Assembly: GCF_030227115.1 (NCBI RefSeq)
Contig: NZ_JASSUA010000001.1
Coordinates: forward strand, 1,488,001-1,552,000
Direction of reading: 5' to 3'
Source: Marinobacter sp. SS13-12
Lineage (GTDB): Bacteria; Pseudomonadota; Gammaproteobacteria; Pseudomonadales; Oleiphilaceae
DNA length: 64,000 nucleotides
Shown here piece after piece: positions 9,296 to 18,247 of this stretch. The notes beneath the pieces were generated by a model. The model was not told the DNA's origin and did no database searches. It saw nothing but the letters and a program-made list of their open reading frames with translations. A program made the translations under genes and the position numbers. How positions within the stretch are numbered: the stretch's first letter is position 1; each line of letters starts with the position of its first letter.

Positions 9296-10636
9296 ATGAC
9301 ACGAAGCACCTCAAAAACTGCAACCGGAAATACCAGCCCGCCAGGGAAATCCTCATCGCGCCGGGTTTATCTTGTGGATGGTGCACGCACCCCGTTCCTC
9401 AAGGCCAGGGGGCGCCCCGGCCCGTTTTCGCCGGTTGATCTCGCCGTTCAGTGTGGGCGCCCTCTACTCTTGCGACAGCCAATACCGGCGGACGCCTATG
9501 ACCAGGTCATCCTTGGCTGTGTCAACGTGGTGCCATCAGAAATGAACCCGGCAAGAATTGCTGCCCTGCGCCTGGGTATGGGAGAAGCCATGCCCGCGTT
9601 TACGGTGCAGATCAATTGCGGTTCCGGCATGCAGTCCATTGATACCGCCTACATATACATCCGTGATGGTGACAGCGATCTGATTCTGGCGGGCGGCACC
9701 GACGCTCTCAGCCATGCCCCCATGGTTCTGCAAACAGAGGCCGTGGAATGGCTGGCAGGGCTGAGTGCGGCTTCGTCTCCGCAGGATTATGCCCGCCAGC
9801 TAGGCCAGTTCAGCTCGAAGGACTTCAAGCCGGAAATCAGCCTGGCCAAGGGGCTGACCGACCCCATTGTCGGTTTGAGTATGGGCCAGACAGCAGAGGT
9901 TTTGGCTCAGCAGTTCAATATTACCCGGCAGGAAGCGGATGAGTATGCCGTATCAAGCCACCAGCGCCTTGCCCGGGCGCAGGAGGAAGGCTGGCTGGAT
10001 GATGAGGTGGTGCCAGCCGTATCGCCGGAAGGGGAATTGTTCCGGCAGGATGATGGCGTGCGCGCCGACACATCCGCCGAGGCCCTCGCCAAGCTCAAGG
10101 CAGCCTTCGAGCCGCCTTTCGGGCAGGTGACGCCCGGGAACAGTTCCCAGGTCACTGACGGAGCCTCCTGGATGATACTGGCATCTGAGGACGCGGTGAA
10201 AAAATACGGACTCAAGCCCCGGGCGGTTCTGGTCGACAGCGAATGGGCCGCCCTTGACCCCAAGATCATGGGCCTTGGCCCGGTGCTCAGCTCCACCGCC
10301 CTGCTAAAACGACACAACGCCGGCCTTAACGACATTGACCTGTGGGAAATTAACGAAGCCTTTGCAGCCCAGGTGCTGGCCTGTACCAGAGCCTGGGACG
10401 ACCCGGAGTTCTGCAAGGTAGCCCTGGGACTGGACAAGCCCATGGGCAAACTGGATCCCGAGCGCCTGAATGTCGATGGCGGTGCTGTGGCCATGGGCCA
10501 CCCGGTTGGCACCAGCGGTAACCGGATTGTCCTCCATCTGATGAACGCCTTGCACCGCAAGGGCCACAAGCGGGGCATTGCTACCGAATGTATTGGTGGT
10601 GGTCAGTCCGGAGCCATGCTGATTGAGGCCGTTTAA
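9296..10636 (+). CDS. Acetyl-CoA C-acyltransferase (thiolase)
   Basis: Thiolase of 446 residues catalysing the last step of beta-oxidation. The nucleophilic Cys is in 'INCGSGMQSID' (about residue 104); the catalytic His sits in 'NEAFAAQ' and 'GGAVAMGHPVGTSG', and the second Cys in 'ATECIGGGQSGAML'. An N-terminal Ser/Thr-rich extension of about 20 residues precedes 'RRVYLVDGARTPFLKA'. GGAGG lies nine bases before the ATG. It lies 63 bases upstream of a FadB/FadJ-like gene with which it should form an operon; the thiolase-first order and long length fit a FadI-like partner. Confidence 0.88.
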   Translation: MTRSTSKTATGNTSPPGKSSSRRVYLVDGARTPFLKARGRPGPFSPVDLAVQCGRPLLLRQPIPADAYDQVILGCVNVVPSEMNPARIAALRLGMGEAMPAFTVQINCGSGMQSIDTAYIYIRDGDSDLILAGGTDALSHAPMVLQTEAVEWLAGLSAASSPQDYARQLGQFSSKDFKPEISLAKGLTDPIVGLSMGQTAEVLAQQFNITRQEADEYAVSSHQRLARAQEEGWLDDEVVPAVSPEGELFRQDDGVRADTSAEALAKLKAAFEPPFGQVTPGNSSQVTDGASWMILASEDAVKKYGLKPRAVLVDSEWAALDPKIMGLGPVLSSTALLKRHNAGLNDIDLWEINEAFAAQVLACTRAWDDPEFCKVALGLDKPMGKLDPERLNVDGGAVAMGHPVGTSGNRIVLHLMNALHRKGHKRGIATECIGGGQSGAMLIEAV

Positions 10637-10699
10637 CGCCGGCCATAGCAACGCCCGACACAGCATCTACGCGTTAGCCACAAGATTCAGGAGGCAACA

Positions 10700-12817
10700 A
10701 TGACAGGTCATATTCTGAAAGCCCTGAGTGCCCGTGAAATGGCCCGGGGACCGTTTGAGAACGCCGATACAGAAAAACAGGCGGGTAACTGGCAGCACTG
10801 GCACCTTGCTCGGGACGATAAAGACGTCGCCTGGCTGATCTTTGACAAAAAGGACGCCGCAGCCAACGTACTCTCTGCCGGGGTTCTTGAAGAGCTCGAC
10901 AAGATTGTGGAGGAGCTTGAGAGCAAGCCGCCCAAGGGACTGGTGTTACGCTCTACCAAGCCCACAGGCTTTTGTCTTGGTGCGGATATCTCCGAATTCT
11001 CCAAACTCGAGTCGGAGTCGGACGTAGTGGACAAGCTTACCGAAGCCCACACAGTGGTTGACCGGTTTGAGGCGCTGTCGTTTCCCACCATCGCGGTTAT
11101 CCATGGCTCTTGCCTGGGTGGCGGCCTGGAACTGGCGCTGGCGTGTGATTACCGGTTTGCCATTCCGGGCGCCAAGCTGGGCTTCCCTGAAGTGCAGTTG
11201 GGGCTGCATCCGGGCCTGGGTGGTACCGCCCGCTTCACCCAGCTGGTGGACCCCATTGAAGCCATGACCATGATGCTGACCGGCAAGACAGCCCCCGATT
11301 TCAAGGCAAAGAAGTTGGGGCTCGTTGATCAGATAGTGGAGGAACGTCACGTTGGGGAAGCTGTCGACGCGGCGATTGCCGGCGAGATTGAACAGAGCAG
11401 CAGTGGCATGCGTGGCAAGGTGCTCTCCACCAAGCCGGCCAGGCAACTGCAAACCCGCCAGATGCGCTCACAAGCGGCCAAAAAGGCGCCTCCTCAGCAC
11501 TATCCTGCCCCTGAGGCACTGATTGAGTTGTGGGAACAGTTCGGTGGGGATTCCGGCCCATCCATGCGCAAGGAGGAAATCGCCTCTTTTGCCAGATTGA
11601 TGATGACTGACACCTCACGCAACCTGGTCAAGGTGTTTTTCCTGCGAGAAAAGATGAAAGGCCTGACCCGAACCGGGGCCGAACCCGTCAAGCATGTGCA
11701 CGTGGTCGGTGCAGGTGCAATGGGGGCTGACATCGCGGGTTGGTGTGCCTTTCAGGGGTTGAGTGTCACCCTCTTTGATATGGAGGCGGAGAAGCTGGCC
11801 GCCGCGGTGGGAAAACTGTCTGAACTGTGTGAAACGAAGCACCGTTCGGAATCCCAGCGCCGGGATATCCTCGACCGCCTGACACCGGATTTTGCCAACC
11901 GTGGTGTTGAATATGCGGACCTGGTGATTGAGGCTGTGCCCGAGAAGGTGGATATCAAGCAGAAGGTCTACGAAGACGTGGAGCCCAGGCTGAAGCAGGA
12001 CGCCATTCTGGCCACCAATACCTCCAGTATTCCTCTGGAAACCCTGGGTGAGAAACTCAAGGACCCGAAACGCCTGGTTGGTCTGCACTTCTTTAATCCG
12101 GTTGCCCTGATGCCACTGGTTGAAGTGGTCAACCACGACAAGGCCGATAAGAAAGTACTGGATCGGGCCCTGGCCTTTGTTGGCCAGATTGACCGGTTGC
12201 CGGCCCCGGTTGAAACCGCGCCTGGCTTCCTGGTGAACCGGGCGCTGACGCCTTACCTGGTGGAAGCAATGGTCATGCTGGATGAAGGCGTTCCCGCCGA
12301 GAGCATCGACCGGGTGGCGGAAGAGTTCGGTATGCCCATGGGGCCGATAGAGCTGGCCGACCAGGTAGGCCTGGATATTTGCCTGAGTGTGGCTGACATG
12401 CTGCGTGAGCGGCTGGATACCGATATGCCGCCGGTGCCGGACTGGCTCAGGCAGAAGGTTGAGGACGGCAAGTTGGGCAAGAAATCGGGAGAAGGCCTGT
12501 ACCAGTGGAAGAAAGGCAAAGCCGACAAGCAGGACAATACGAATGCAGCTCCGGACAACACCCTGGACCGGTTGCTGTTACCCATGCTGAATGCCTGCAT
12601 GGCCTGCCTGCGCGAGGGCGTGATCGAGGATGAGGCACTGGCAGACGGCGCAATGATCTTTGGTACCGGCTTCGCCCCCTTCCGTGGCGGCCCCATGAAC
12701 TATGCCCACAAACGTGGCTTTGACAATATCCGGGAATCACTGGAATCCCTGGCAAAGAACCATGGGGACCGGTTCAAACCGGATGCAGGTTGGTCGGAAA
12801 AGGGCTCACCCGGGTAA
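10700..12817 (+). CDS. Fatty-acid oxidation complex alpha-type protein (enoyl-CoA hydratase / 3-hydroxyacyl-CoA dehydrogenase)
   Basis: Bifunctional beta-oxidation enzyme of 705 residues. The N-terminal crotonase domain (about 30-230) has 'IHGSCLGGGLELALACDYRFA' and 'GFPEVQLGLHPGLGGT', which contain the two catalytic Glu residues. The NAD-binding domain starts at about 330 with 'HVVGAGAMGADIAGW'. The dehydrogenase signature 'LVGLHFFNPVALMPLVEVV' follows at about 455, then the C-terminal helical domain. CAGGAGG precedes the ATG. It shares an operon with the thiolase upstream; FadJ versus FadB cannot be settled from sequence alone. Confidence 0.9.
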   Translation: MTGHILKALSAREMARGPFENADTEKQAGNWQHWHLARDDKDVAWLIFDKKDAAANVLSAGVLEELDKIVEELESKPPKGLVLRSTKPTGFCLGADISEFSKLESESDVVDKLTEAHTVVDRFEALSFPTIAVIHGSCLGGGLELALACDYRFAIPGAKLGFPEVQLGLHPGLGGTARFTQLVDPIEAMTMMLTGKTAPDFKAKKLGLVDQIVEERHVGEAVDAAIAGEIEQSSSGMRGKVLSTKPARQLQTRQMRSQAAKKAPPQHYPAPEALIELWEQFGGDSGPSMRKEEIASFARLMMTDTSRNLVKVFFLREKMKGLTRTGAEPVKHVHVVGAGAMGADIAGWCAFQGLSVTLFDMEAEKLAAAVGKLSELCETKHRSESQRRDILDRLTPDFANRGVEYADLVIEAVPEKVDIKQKVYEDVEPRLKQDAILATNTSSIPLETLGEKLKDPKRLVGLHFFNPVALMPLVEVVNHDKADKKVLDRALAFVGQIDRLPAPVETAPGFLVNRALTPYLVEAMVMLDEGVPAESIDRVAEEFGMPMGPIELADQVGLDICLSVADMLRERLDTDMPPVPDWLRQKVEDGKLGKKSGEGLYQWKKGKADKQDNTNAAPDNTLDRLLLPMLNACMACLREGVIEDEALADGAMIFGTGFAPFRGGPMNYAHKRGFDNIRESLESLAKNHGDRFKPDAGWSEKGSPG

Positions 12818-12844
12818 TGTGCAATCTCATGCCAGGGTGGGTCC

Positions 12845-13705
12845 ATGACTGATAACACGGAAAGTGACAGTTCTCCGGCCGTATTCATGCAGCGGCTGTG
12901 GTTGTTCTCACGCAGGGTGTTGCGTAATTTTTTGCGCAACCGGGGAATTCTGCTGGCAGGAGGCGTGGGCTACAACGTGCTGCTGTCAGCGGTGCCCCTG
13001 CTGGCCTTGATGGGGGTTCTGCTCACCCGCGTGGTGGAACAGGAGCAACTGCTGGAGGTCATGGCGATCCAGGCGCAGCACTTTGCGCCCGCCCACGCGG
13101 ACGTGTGGCTGGAGGCGGTGCGTGCGTTCATGGAGTCGCGGGATATTATCGGGATTGCGGGTATTCCGGTCCTGCTTTTTTTCAGTTCATTTGCTTTCCG
13201 GATGCTGGAAGATTCGATTGGCATTATCTTTCACCGCCCGGAAAATCCCCGGCGCAGCTTCTGGCTTTCAGCCGTGCTTCCCTTCGCGTTCATGCTGGTT
13301 CTGGGCGTTGGTCTGTTTACGCTGACTCTGCTGTTTGCCTTCGTCAACACGCTTTACGAGGAGCCGGGCCTTCTTCTATACGTGCTCAGCTTTGTCAGCG
13401 TCTTTCTCATGTTCAGTGCCATCTACAAGGTACTGCCCATTGTACGTATATCGCCACGCAGGGCGGTGATCGGAGGGCTTGTGGCTGCCATACTGTGGGA
13501 AGCGACACGGCTGGTCATGATGTATTACTTTCTCAATATCTCGTTCGTCAACGTGGTGTACGGGTCATTGGCAACCATTATTGTCCTGCTGATCAGCCTC
13601 GAGGTGGGCTCCATCATCCTGTTGTTGGGAGCCCAGGTAATCGCAGAGCTGGAGCTCAGTGAGCGGGCTGGTTTGCCATGGTATATCAGCCTGGACTTTC
13701 AATAG
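12845..13705 (+). CDS. YihY/BrkB-family inner-membrane protein
   Basis: Integral membrane protein of 286 residues with about six hydrophobic helices. The start 'FLRNRGILLAGGVGYNVLLSAVPLLALMGVLL' is the family hallmark (formerly annotated ribonuclease BN, which it is not). 'IYKVLPIVRISPRRAVIGGLVAAILWE' near residue 200 is also typical. Transport or envelope role unknown. Lies 27 bases after the fatty-acid oxidation gene, possibly by read-through. Confidence 0.82.
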   Translation: MTDNTESDSSPAVFMQRLWLFSRRVLRNFLRNRGILLAGGVGYNVLLSAVPLLALMGVLLTRVVEQEQLLEVMAIQAQHFAPAHADVWLEAVRAFMESRDIIGIAGIPVLLFFSSFAFRMLEDSIGIIFHRPENPRRSFWLSAVLPFAFMLVLGVGLFTLTLLFAFVNTLYEEPGLLLYVLSFVSVFLMFSAIYKVLPIVRISPRRAVIGGLVAAILWEATRLVMMYYFLNISFVNVVYGSLATIIVLLISLEVGSIILLLGAQVIAELELSERAGLPWYISLDFQ

Positions 13706-13874
13706 GCAGAGGCAAGGGGGTTGGTTCGCTCGGTTGCGGGCAGTAGGTACCCTGAAATCCGCTCCCTGGTCCTGACCAGCGGTGTTTACAGGAAATTTAC
13801 GATCTACCGGTGCCCAATACGTTTTCGTCGTTCTAGTATTGTGGAGTCAGGGATGCAGGAATGGGAGAGTAAGT

Positions 13875-14468
13875 ATGTGCATGCTGTTATCAACCAGGAT
13901 GCTGTGGCTCATGTTACTTCCCGGCCTGGTTGCATTGCCGGGCGCCGCCAGTGGCGCATTTCGTTGCGGATCCTCACTGGTGGATGTCGGCGACTGGCCG
14001 GTGGAAGTGGAAGAACGTTGTGGCGCCCCGGACTACGTGGCAACTTACCCGACCGCCACTGTTCCCGGCGTTGGGGTTGTGGGTGAAGTAGAGCACTGGT
14101 ATTACAATCCTGGCCCTCAGGGGTTCATTCGCCGCCTTGAATTCCGCGACGGCAAACTCGTCCGGGAGCACAGCCTGAGCTATGGCTTTGCCGGTGACAG
14201 TGCCGGTGATTGCTCACCGGCCCGGCTGCAAAGCGGGGTCAGTGAGTTCGAGATGGTGGCCTACTGCGGAGAGCCGGTTTCCAGGCGGGTCACCTGGGAA
14301 GTTGTTGGCCACGGATCAAAGGTTTCCGGGCATTATCGGCCGAGTACCCTGGTGCCCGTGGAAGAGTGGATGTATGAAACCGGCAAGACCCAGTTTCGCC
14401 GGATCGTTAAATTGCGGAATGGCCGTGTAGTTCAGGTTGAGACCGCCAAGAAACCACGGGGAAATTGA
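13875..14468 (+). CDS. Secreted DUF2845-family protein
   Basis: Protein of 197 residues with a signal peptide (MCMLLSTRMLWLMLLPGLVALPGAASG). The mature part starts 'FRCGSSLVDVGDWPVEVEERCGAPDY', the DUF2845 hallmark. A second copy of the Cys motif, 'FEMVAYCGEPVSRR', follows at about residue 120, so two related halves are present. Start 13875 is preferred over an in-frame upstream start because GGGAG precedes it and it yields the signal peptide. The stop overlaps the possible starts of the HAD gene. Function unknown. Confidence 0.75.
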   Translation: MCMLLSTRMLWLMLLPGLVALPGAASGAFRCGSSLVDVGDWPVEVEERCGAPDYVATYPTATVPGVGVVGEVEHWYYNPGPQGFIRRLEFRDGKLVREHSLSYGFAGDSAGDCSPARLQSGVSEFEMVAYCGEPVSRRVTWEVVGHGSKVSGHYRPSTLVPVEEWMYETGKTQFRRIVKLRNGRVVQVETAKKPRGN

Positions 14469-14470
14469 TT

Positions 14471-16159
14471 GTGGCTCGATTCAGCGATGGATTGCCCGCA
14501 CCATCGGTGCTGATGTTCGACTGGCACGGCACTCTGGTGGACACCCACGATGCCATGTTCAGCGCCATGGAGGAGATGCTGCCGCAACTGGAAGATCTGG
14601 GTCTGGTGGAGAGGCTGCTGCCTGAGGATAAATGCCGCACCGCCGATGACGCCCGCCTGGTGCGCTACATCCGGATCTTCCGGCGCTTGCATCCGCGCAT
14701 TCTGGCGGAGCGGCGGGTATCCCGTACCGACATCTTCAATGCCATCTTTGGTGACGACAAAGAGGCCAAGCTGATCGCCCACAAGGCTTACAACAACTGC
14801 TACCGAAAATATTTCGGAAAAGTACGGCCGTTCCAGCAGGGCGCTTACGAATACCTCACCGCCCTGAAAGAAATGGGTATCCGGCTGGCGGTATCCACCA
14901 ATCGCAACCGGGAGTTCCTGGACAAGGAACTGAGAATGGTGGACGAGGGGCGTTGGCAGAACCTCTTTGATGCCACGGTCTGTGCCGATGACGTGACCGA
15001 GTACAAACCCGACCCCGAAGTGATCACCCGCGCCCTGGAGAAGCTGGATCTACCCGCGGACGCGCGGGCCTGGTACGTGGGTGACAGTTATGTGGACATG
15101 CTCACCGCCAACCGCGCCGGTGTCTCCGGAGTCTTTTATAACGGCGCCTGCTGGGAGTCCGGGCGGATTGACAGCTGGTTCAGCCATCGCGATGCGCCGG
15201 CAGCGATTCTTGACAGTTTTGAGGACCTTATCAACCTGCTGGCACTCCTGGAACGGCAGGAGCCGGAAGCGTTTCGGTCGACGCCTGCGGAAGTCCGGCC
15301 ACGGCCCTACCCGCGCCCGGAACCGCCCCAGCCCCGTATCGAGCCGGACTGGCACCCGGCGGTTGTCAGCCTGATCCGGCCTTCGGTGGTGTTGTTCGAC
15401 TGGCACGCCACTCTGGTGGATACCCTGGACGCCATGTACCACGCGGTGGATGACATGTTTCCCGAATTTGAGGAACTGGGGCTGACAGACCGGATGCTGG
15501 CACCGGAAGACAGTAAAACTCCTGAGGATGCCCGCCTGGTGGCCTATGTTCGAGAGTTTGCCAAACTGCACCCCAAGGTGCGGGCGGACCGCAAGATCTC
15601 ACGGACGGATATTTTTGAAGTGCTGTTCGGTGAAGACCAGGACGCGAAACAGATTGCCCACAAGGTATTCAACCGTCACTACCGGGAACATTACGGTACT
15701 GTGAAAGCCTTTGAGCCCAAAGTGCGGGCCGTGCTTGAGGGGTTGCGGCGTATTGGCATTCAGGTGGGAGTGATCACCAACCGCGACCGGGAGTTTTTCG
15801 AACACGAACTGGCCGCGGTGGACGATACCGGCTGGACACACCTGTTCGATGTGGATGTGTGCGGCGACGACACGCCCTTGCGAAAGCCTCACCCGGACCA
15901 GCTCTACCTCGCGGTGCAAAAGCTGGACTACCCGCCGGACCCGAGCGTCTGGTACGTGGGTGACAGCACCACCGATGTGATTGCCGCCAAGCGTGCCGGC
16001 ATGACGGCTGTGTTTTTTAACGGGGCGCAATGGGATCTGCCCTGGTTGAACCGGATTTTCCCGGGCACCCACAAACACCCGGACAAACCGGATGTGGTGG
16101 TTAACGACTTTTCTGAGTTCTGGGCGCTGGTTCTGGCCTGTGAGATCGGGCCCCCATGA
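14471..16159 (+). CDS. Tandem-duplicated HAD-superfamily protein with DxH motif I
   Basis: About 562 residues made of two homologous HAD domains (about 10-245 and 295-560) joined by a Pro/Arg-rich linker. Each has motif I FDWHGTLVD or FDWHATLVD, motif II (VSTN / VITN), motif III Lys (KPDPE / KPHPD) and motif IV (YVGDSYVDM / YVGDSTTDV). Both domains replace the usual general acid/base Asp (DxD) with His, so ordinary phosphatase chemistry is doubtful although the Asp nucleophile is kept. Start is uncertain: GTG 14471, or TTG 14465 overlapping the upstream stop. Substrate unknown. It ends two bases from the convergent solute-binding protein gene. Confidence 0.8.
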   Translation: MARFSDGLPAPSVLMFDWHGTLVDTHDAMFSAMEEMLPQLEDLGLVERLLPEDKCRTADDARLVRYIRIFRRLHPRILAERRVSRTDIFNAIFGDDKEAKLIAHKAYNNCYRKYFGKVRPFQQGAYEYLTALKEMGIRLAVSTNRNREFLDKELRMVDEGRWQNLFDATVCADDVTEYKPDPEVITRALEKLDLPADARAWYVGDSYVDMLTANRAGVSGVFYNGACWESGRIDSWFSHRDAPAAILDSFEDLINLLALLERQEPEAFRSTPAEVRPRPYPRPEPPQPRIEPDWHPAVVSLIRPSVVLFDWHATLVDTLDAMYHAVDDMFPEFEELGLTDRMLAPEDSKTPEDARLVAYVREFAKLHPKVRADRKISRTDIFEVLFGEDQDAKQIAHKVFNRHYREHYGTVKAFEPKVRAVLEGLRRIGIQVGVITNRDREFFEHELAAVDDTGWTHLFDVDVCGDDTPLRKPHPDQLYLAVQKLDYPPDPSVWYVGDSTTDVIAAKRAGMTAVFFNGAQWDLPWLNRIFPGTHKHPDKPDVVVNDFSEFWALVLACEIGPP

Positions 16160-16161
16160 GG

Positions 16162-17409
16162 TCAGTCCGTGTCACGGGCCCCGAGAGCCCTTTCGATATC
16201 CAGTCCGAGCGCGATCATGCCCTTGGGCATACCCTCTGAAACCGGCCCCACAGGCGCGCTGACCGTTACCTGAAAACGGGAGGTGGAGGCGTCGTACCGG
16301 ATGTCTGATATGGCCATGGCGTCCAGTCCGGTTGAGCCTGCCCTGATATTTTCGATTACCCGGGTGAACTTGGGTTCGTCGCCCTGCCAGTAATCAGAAC
16401 TAAGCGCGCTCATGGCGACCAGTGTGCCCAGGTTATTGGTCAGCAGAGCCTCTGTGACCACGTCGCTATGAGTCAGCTTCCAGGCAAAAAGAGCTCGTGA
16501 TCCGGGCAGCTCAAGTATCGCTTTGGCAAGTTCGGGGGCTTGCCCGGGGGCGAGTGCTTGCCACATGGTGTCGAAGGTCAGCACATCGGTCAGGTTTTCC
16601 ATTCGGGGCCCGGCGTCAATGGCCTGCTGCAGGTTGAGCATGCCGTCGATTTCCCTGAATAGTCGCTCTGCAAGGTGCTTGATGCGCGCTTCTTCATCGG
16701 CAGAGAGTGTAATCTGGCCTTCCATGCAGGCGGGCAGGAACTTGTTGAAAGTAGAAAGGAAATCAGGATTGTTGGCAGTGAAGTTTTCACTGAGATACAT
16801 ATACAAGGGTGCGTAACGGAGAAAGTGGGCGTTCAGTTCGCCAGCGCCTGATCTGTCTGGAGCGTGCAGCTCAATCATGGCCCGCCTGTCCATCAGGGCA
16901 GCGTCGATTCGGCCGCGTTTCAGCAGGGCGAGCAACTGGCTCGGCATTGAAACGCTCATGAAAACGTCGAAGCCGTTGTCTTCAAGCCAGGCTTTCTCAT
17001 TACTGCCGTCCACTACCCCGATGCGGGCAGATTCTGCCACCACATCCGGCTCAGTGGTGAAAAAATACCATTTCTCCAGCGTGACCGGATTGCTTCTTTT
17101 CGCGGTGGCATCGAGTTCTGTGGAGGGATCTATGGCAAAGTAACCATCGATCAGGTTTCGTCGCAACGAGTGTACGGCCCGATTTTGCGGCGTGATCCGA
17201 ACGCGGGTCGACCAACCGGCCTGCCTTGCTGCACAGGTGACTGTATCTACCGTCTCGCCCACCACCTTCGCGTTGCCAGGGCCTGCCAGTGCCGGAATCT
17301 GGTAAGGCGATGATGCAAATGTATAGAGGTTGAGTACAGGGGGCCGGGCGTGAGCGACAGACAGGGCAGCTGTGCCGATGACACCCAGTACCACAGGCCG
17401 GAAATCCAT
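16162..17409 (-). CDS. Periplasmic solute-binding-like protein (SBP type 3 fold)
   Basis: Secreted protein of 415 residues with signal peptide (MDFRPVVLGVIGTAALSVAHA). Residues about 25-260 resemble family-3 solute-binding domains ('AGWSTRVRITPQNRAVHSLRRNLIDGYFAI', 'RIGVVDGSNEKAWLEDNGFDV', 'LLKRGRIDAALMDRRAMIEL'). The remaining 150 residues form an extra C-terminal domain not recognised here. Start 17409 has AAAGG six bases upstream; an ATG at 17427 has none. Divergent from the response-regulator gene, so it could feed a signal to that two-component system, but no direct evidence shows this. Confidence 0.6.
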   Translation of the reverse strand: MDFRPVVLGVIGTAALSVAHARPPVLNLYTFASSPYQIPALAGPGNAKVVGETVDTVTCAARQAGWSTRVRITPQNRAVHSLRRNLIDGYFAIDPSTELDATAKRSNPVTLEKWYFFTTEPDVVAESARIGVVDGSNEKAWLEDNGFDVFMSVSMPSQLLALLKRGRIDAALMDRRAMIELHAPDRSGAGELNAHFLRYAPLYMYLSENFTANNPDFLSTFNKFLPACMEGQITLSADEEARIKHLAERLFREIDGMLNLQQAIDAGPRMENLTDVLTFDTMWQALAPGQAPELAKAILELPGSRALFAWKLTHSDVVTEALLTNNLGTLVAMSALSSDYWQGDEPKFTRVIENIRAGSTGLDAMAISDIRYDASTSRFQVTVSAPVGPVSEGMPKGMIALGLDIERALGARDTD

Positions 17410-17530
17410 GGTGAACCTTTCATCCATTTTTGTTAACAATATTGAACTTAGCCTAGCACTCACTCGGGGCTTTTGCCTCACAACTTTTAGACATATGCTT
17501 GCAGGTGCGAACAACAATAAAGGTTTTTAA

Positions 17531-18247
17531 ATGTCTGATGTAAAAGCATCGATTCTTGTTGTGGACGACGATCTGGCGATACGCGAGCTATTGCAGGAAC
17601 ACCTGTCCCGCGTTGGCTACGACGTGACGACAGCCGCCGAGGGTGATGCCATGCGCCAACAACTCACCCAGGCAAAGGTAGACCTGATCGTGCTCGACAT
17701 CATGATGCCCGGCGACGATGGTTTTACGCTTTGCCGGGAAATTCGCGAGCATTCCCAGGTGCCTATCATCATGCTGACGGCGAGCTCCGATGAAACGGAC
17801 CGGGTGGTGGGCCTGGAAATCGGTGCCGACGATTACCTGGCCAAACCGTTCAGTGCCCGTGAACTGCAGGCCAGGGTCAAGGCGTTGTTGCGGCGTTCAA
17901 GCTTCACCCGGGCAGACAACCCCAGGTTTGTCCGTTTTGATCGTTGGCGCCTGGACACGCTGGCCCACGAGCTCATCTCCGACCAGGGCAAAGCCAGCCC
18001 ACTGTCGGGTGCTGATTTTGCCCTGTTGCAGCTTTTTCTCGCTCACCCCAATGAAGTGCTGGACCGTGACACTATCTCGGGTGTTACCCGAGGCCGGGAA
18101 TCCATGCCGCTTGACCGTGTTGTGGATGTTGCGGTCAGCCGCCTGCGCCAGCGCCTTGGGGATCAGGGGCGTAACCCCAGGCTGATCAAGACGGTGCGCG
18201 GGGCAGGGTACCTGTTGGCGGCAACGGTGACTCATGCCGCGGAATGA
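17531..18247 (+). CDS. gltR: OmpR-family response regulator, GltR-like
   Basis: Transcription factor of 238 residues. The receiver domain (about 8-120) has acidic pair DD at 14-15, phosphoacceptor Asp in 'DLIVLDIMMPGDDG' and Lys in 'DDYLAKPFSA'. A winged-helix output domain follows with 'VVDVAVSRLRQRLGDQGRNPRLIKTVRGAGYLL'. It overlaps the kinase gene by 14 bases. A sugar porin and a GtsABCD-type ABC transporter lie just downstream, the same arrangement as GltR-GtrS glucose control in Pseudomonas. The gene symbol rests on that context. Confidence 0.8.
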   Translation: MSDVKASILVVDDDLAIRELLQEHLSRVGYDVTTAAEGDAMRQQLTQAKVDLIVLDIMMPGDDGFTLCREIREHSQVPIIMLTASSDETDRVVGLEIGADDYLAKPFSARELQARVKALLRRSSFTRADNPRFVRFDRWRLDTLAHELISDQGKASPLSGADFALLQLFLAHPNEVLDRDTISGVTRGRESMPLDRVVDVAVSRLRQRLGDQGRNPRLIKTVRGAGYLLAATVTHAAE

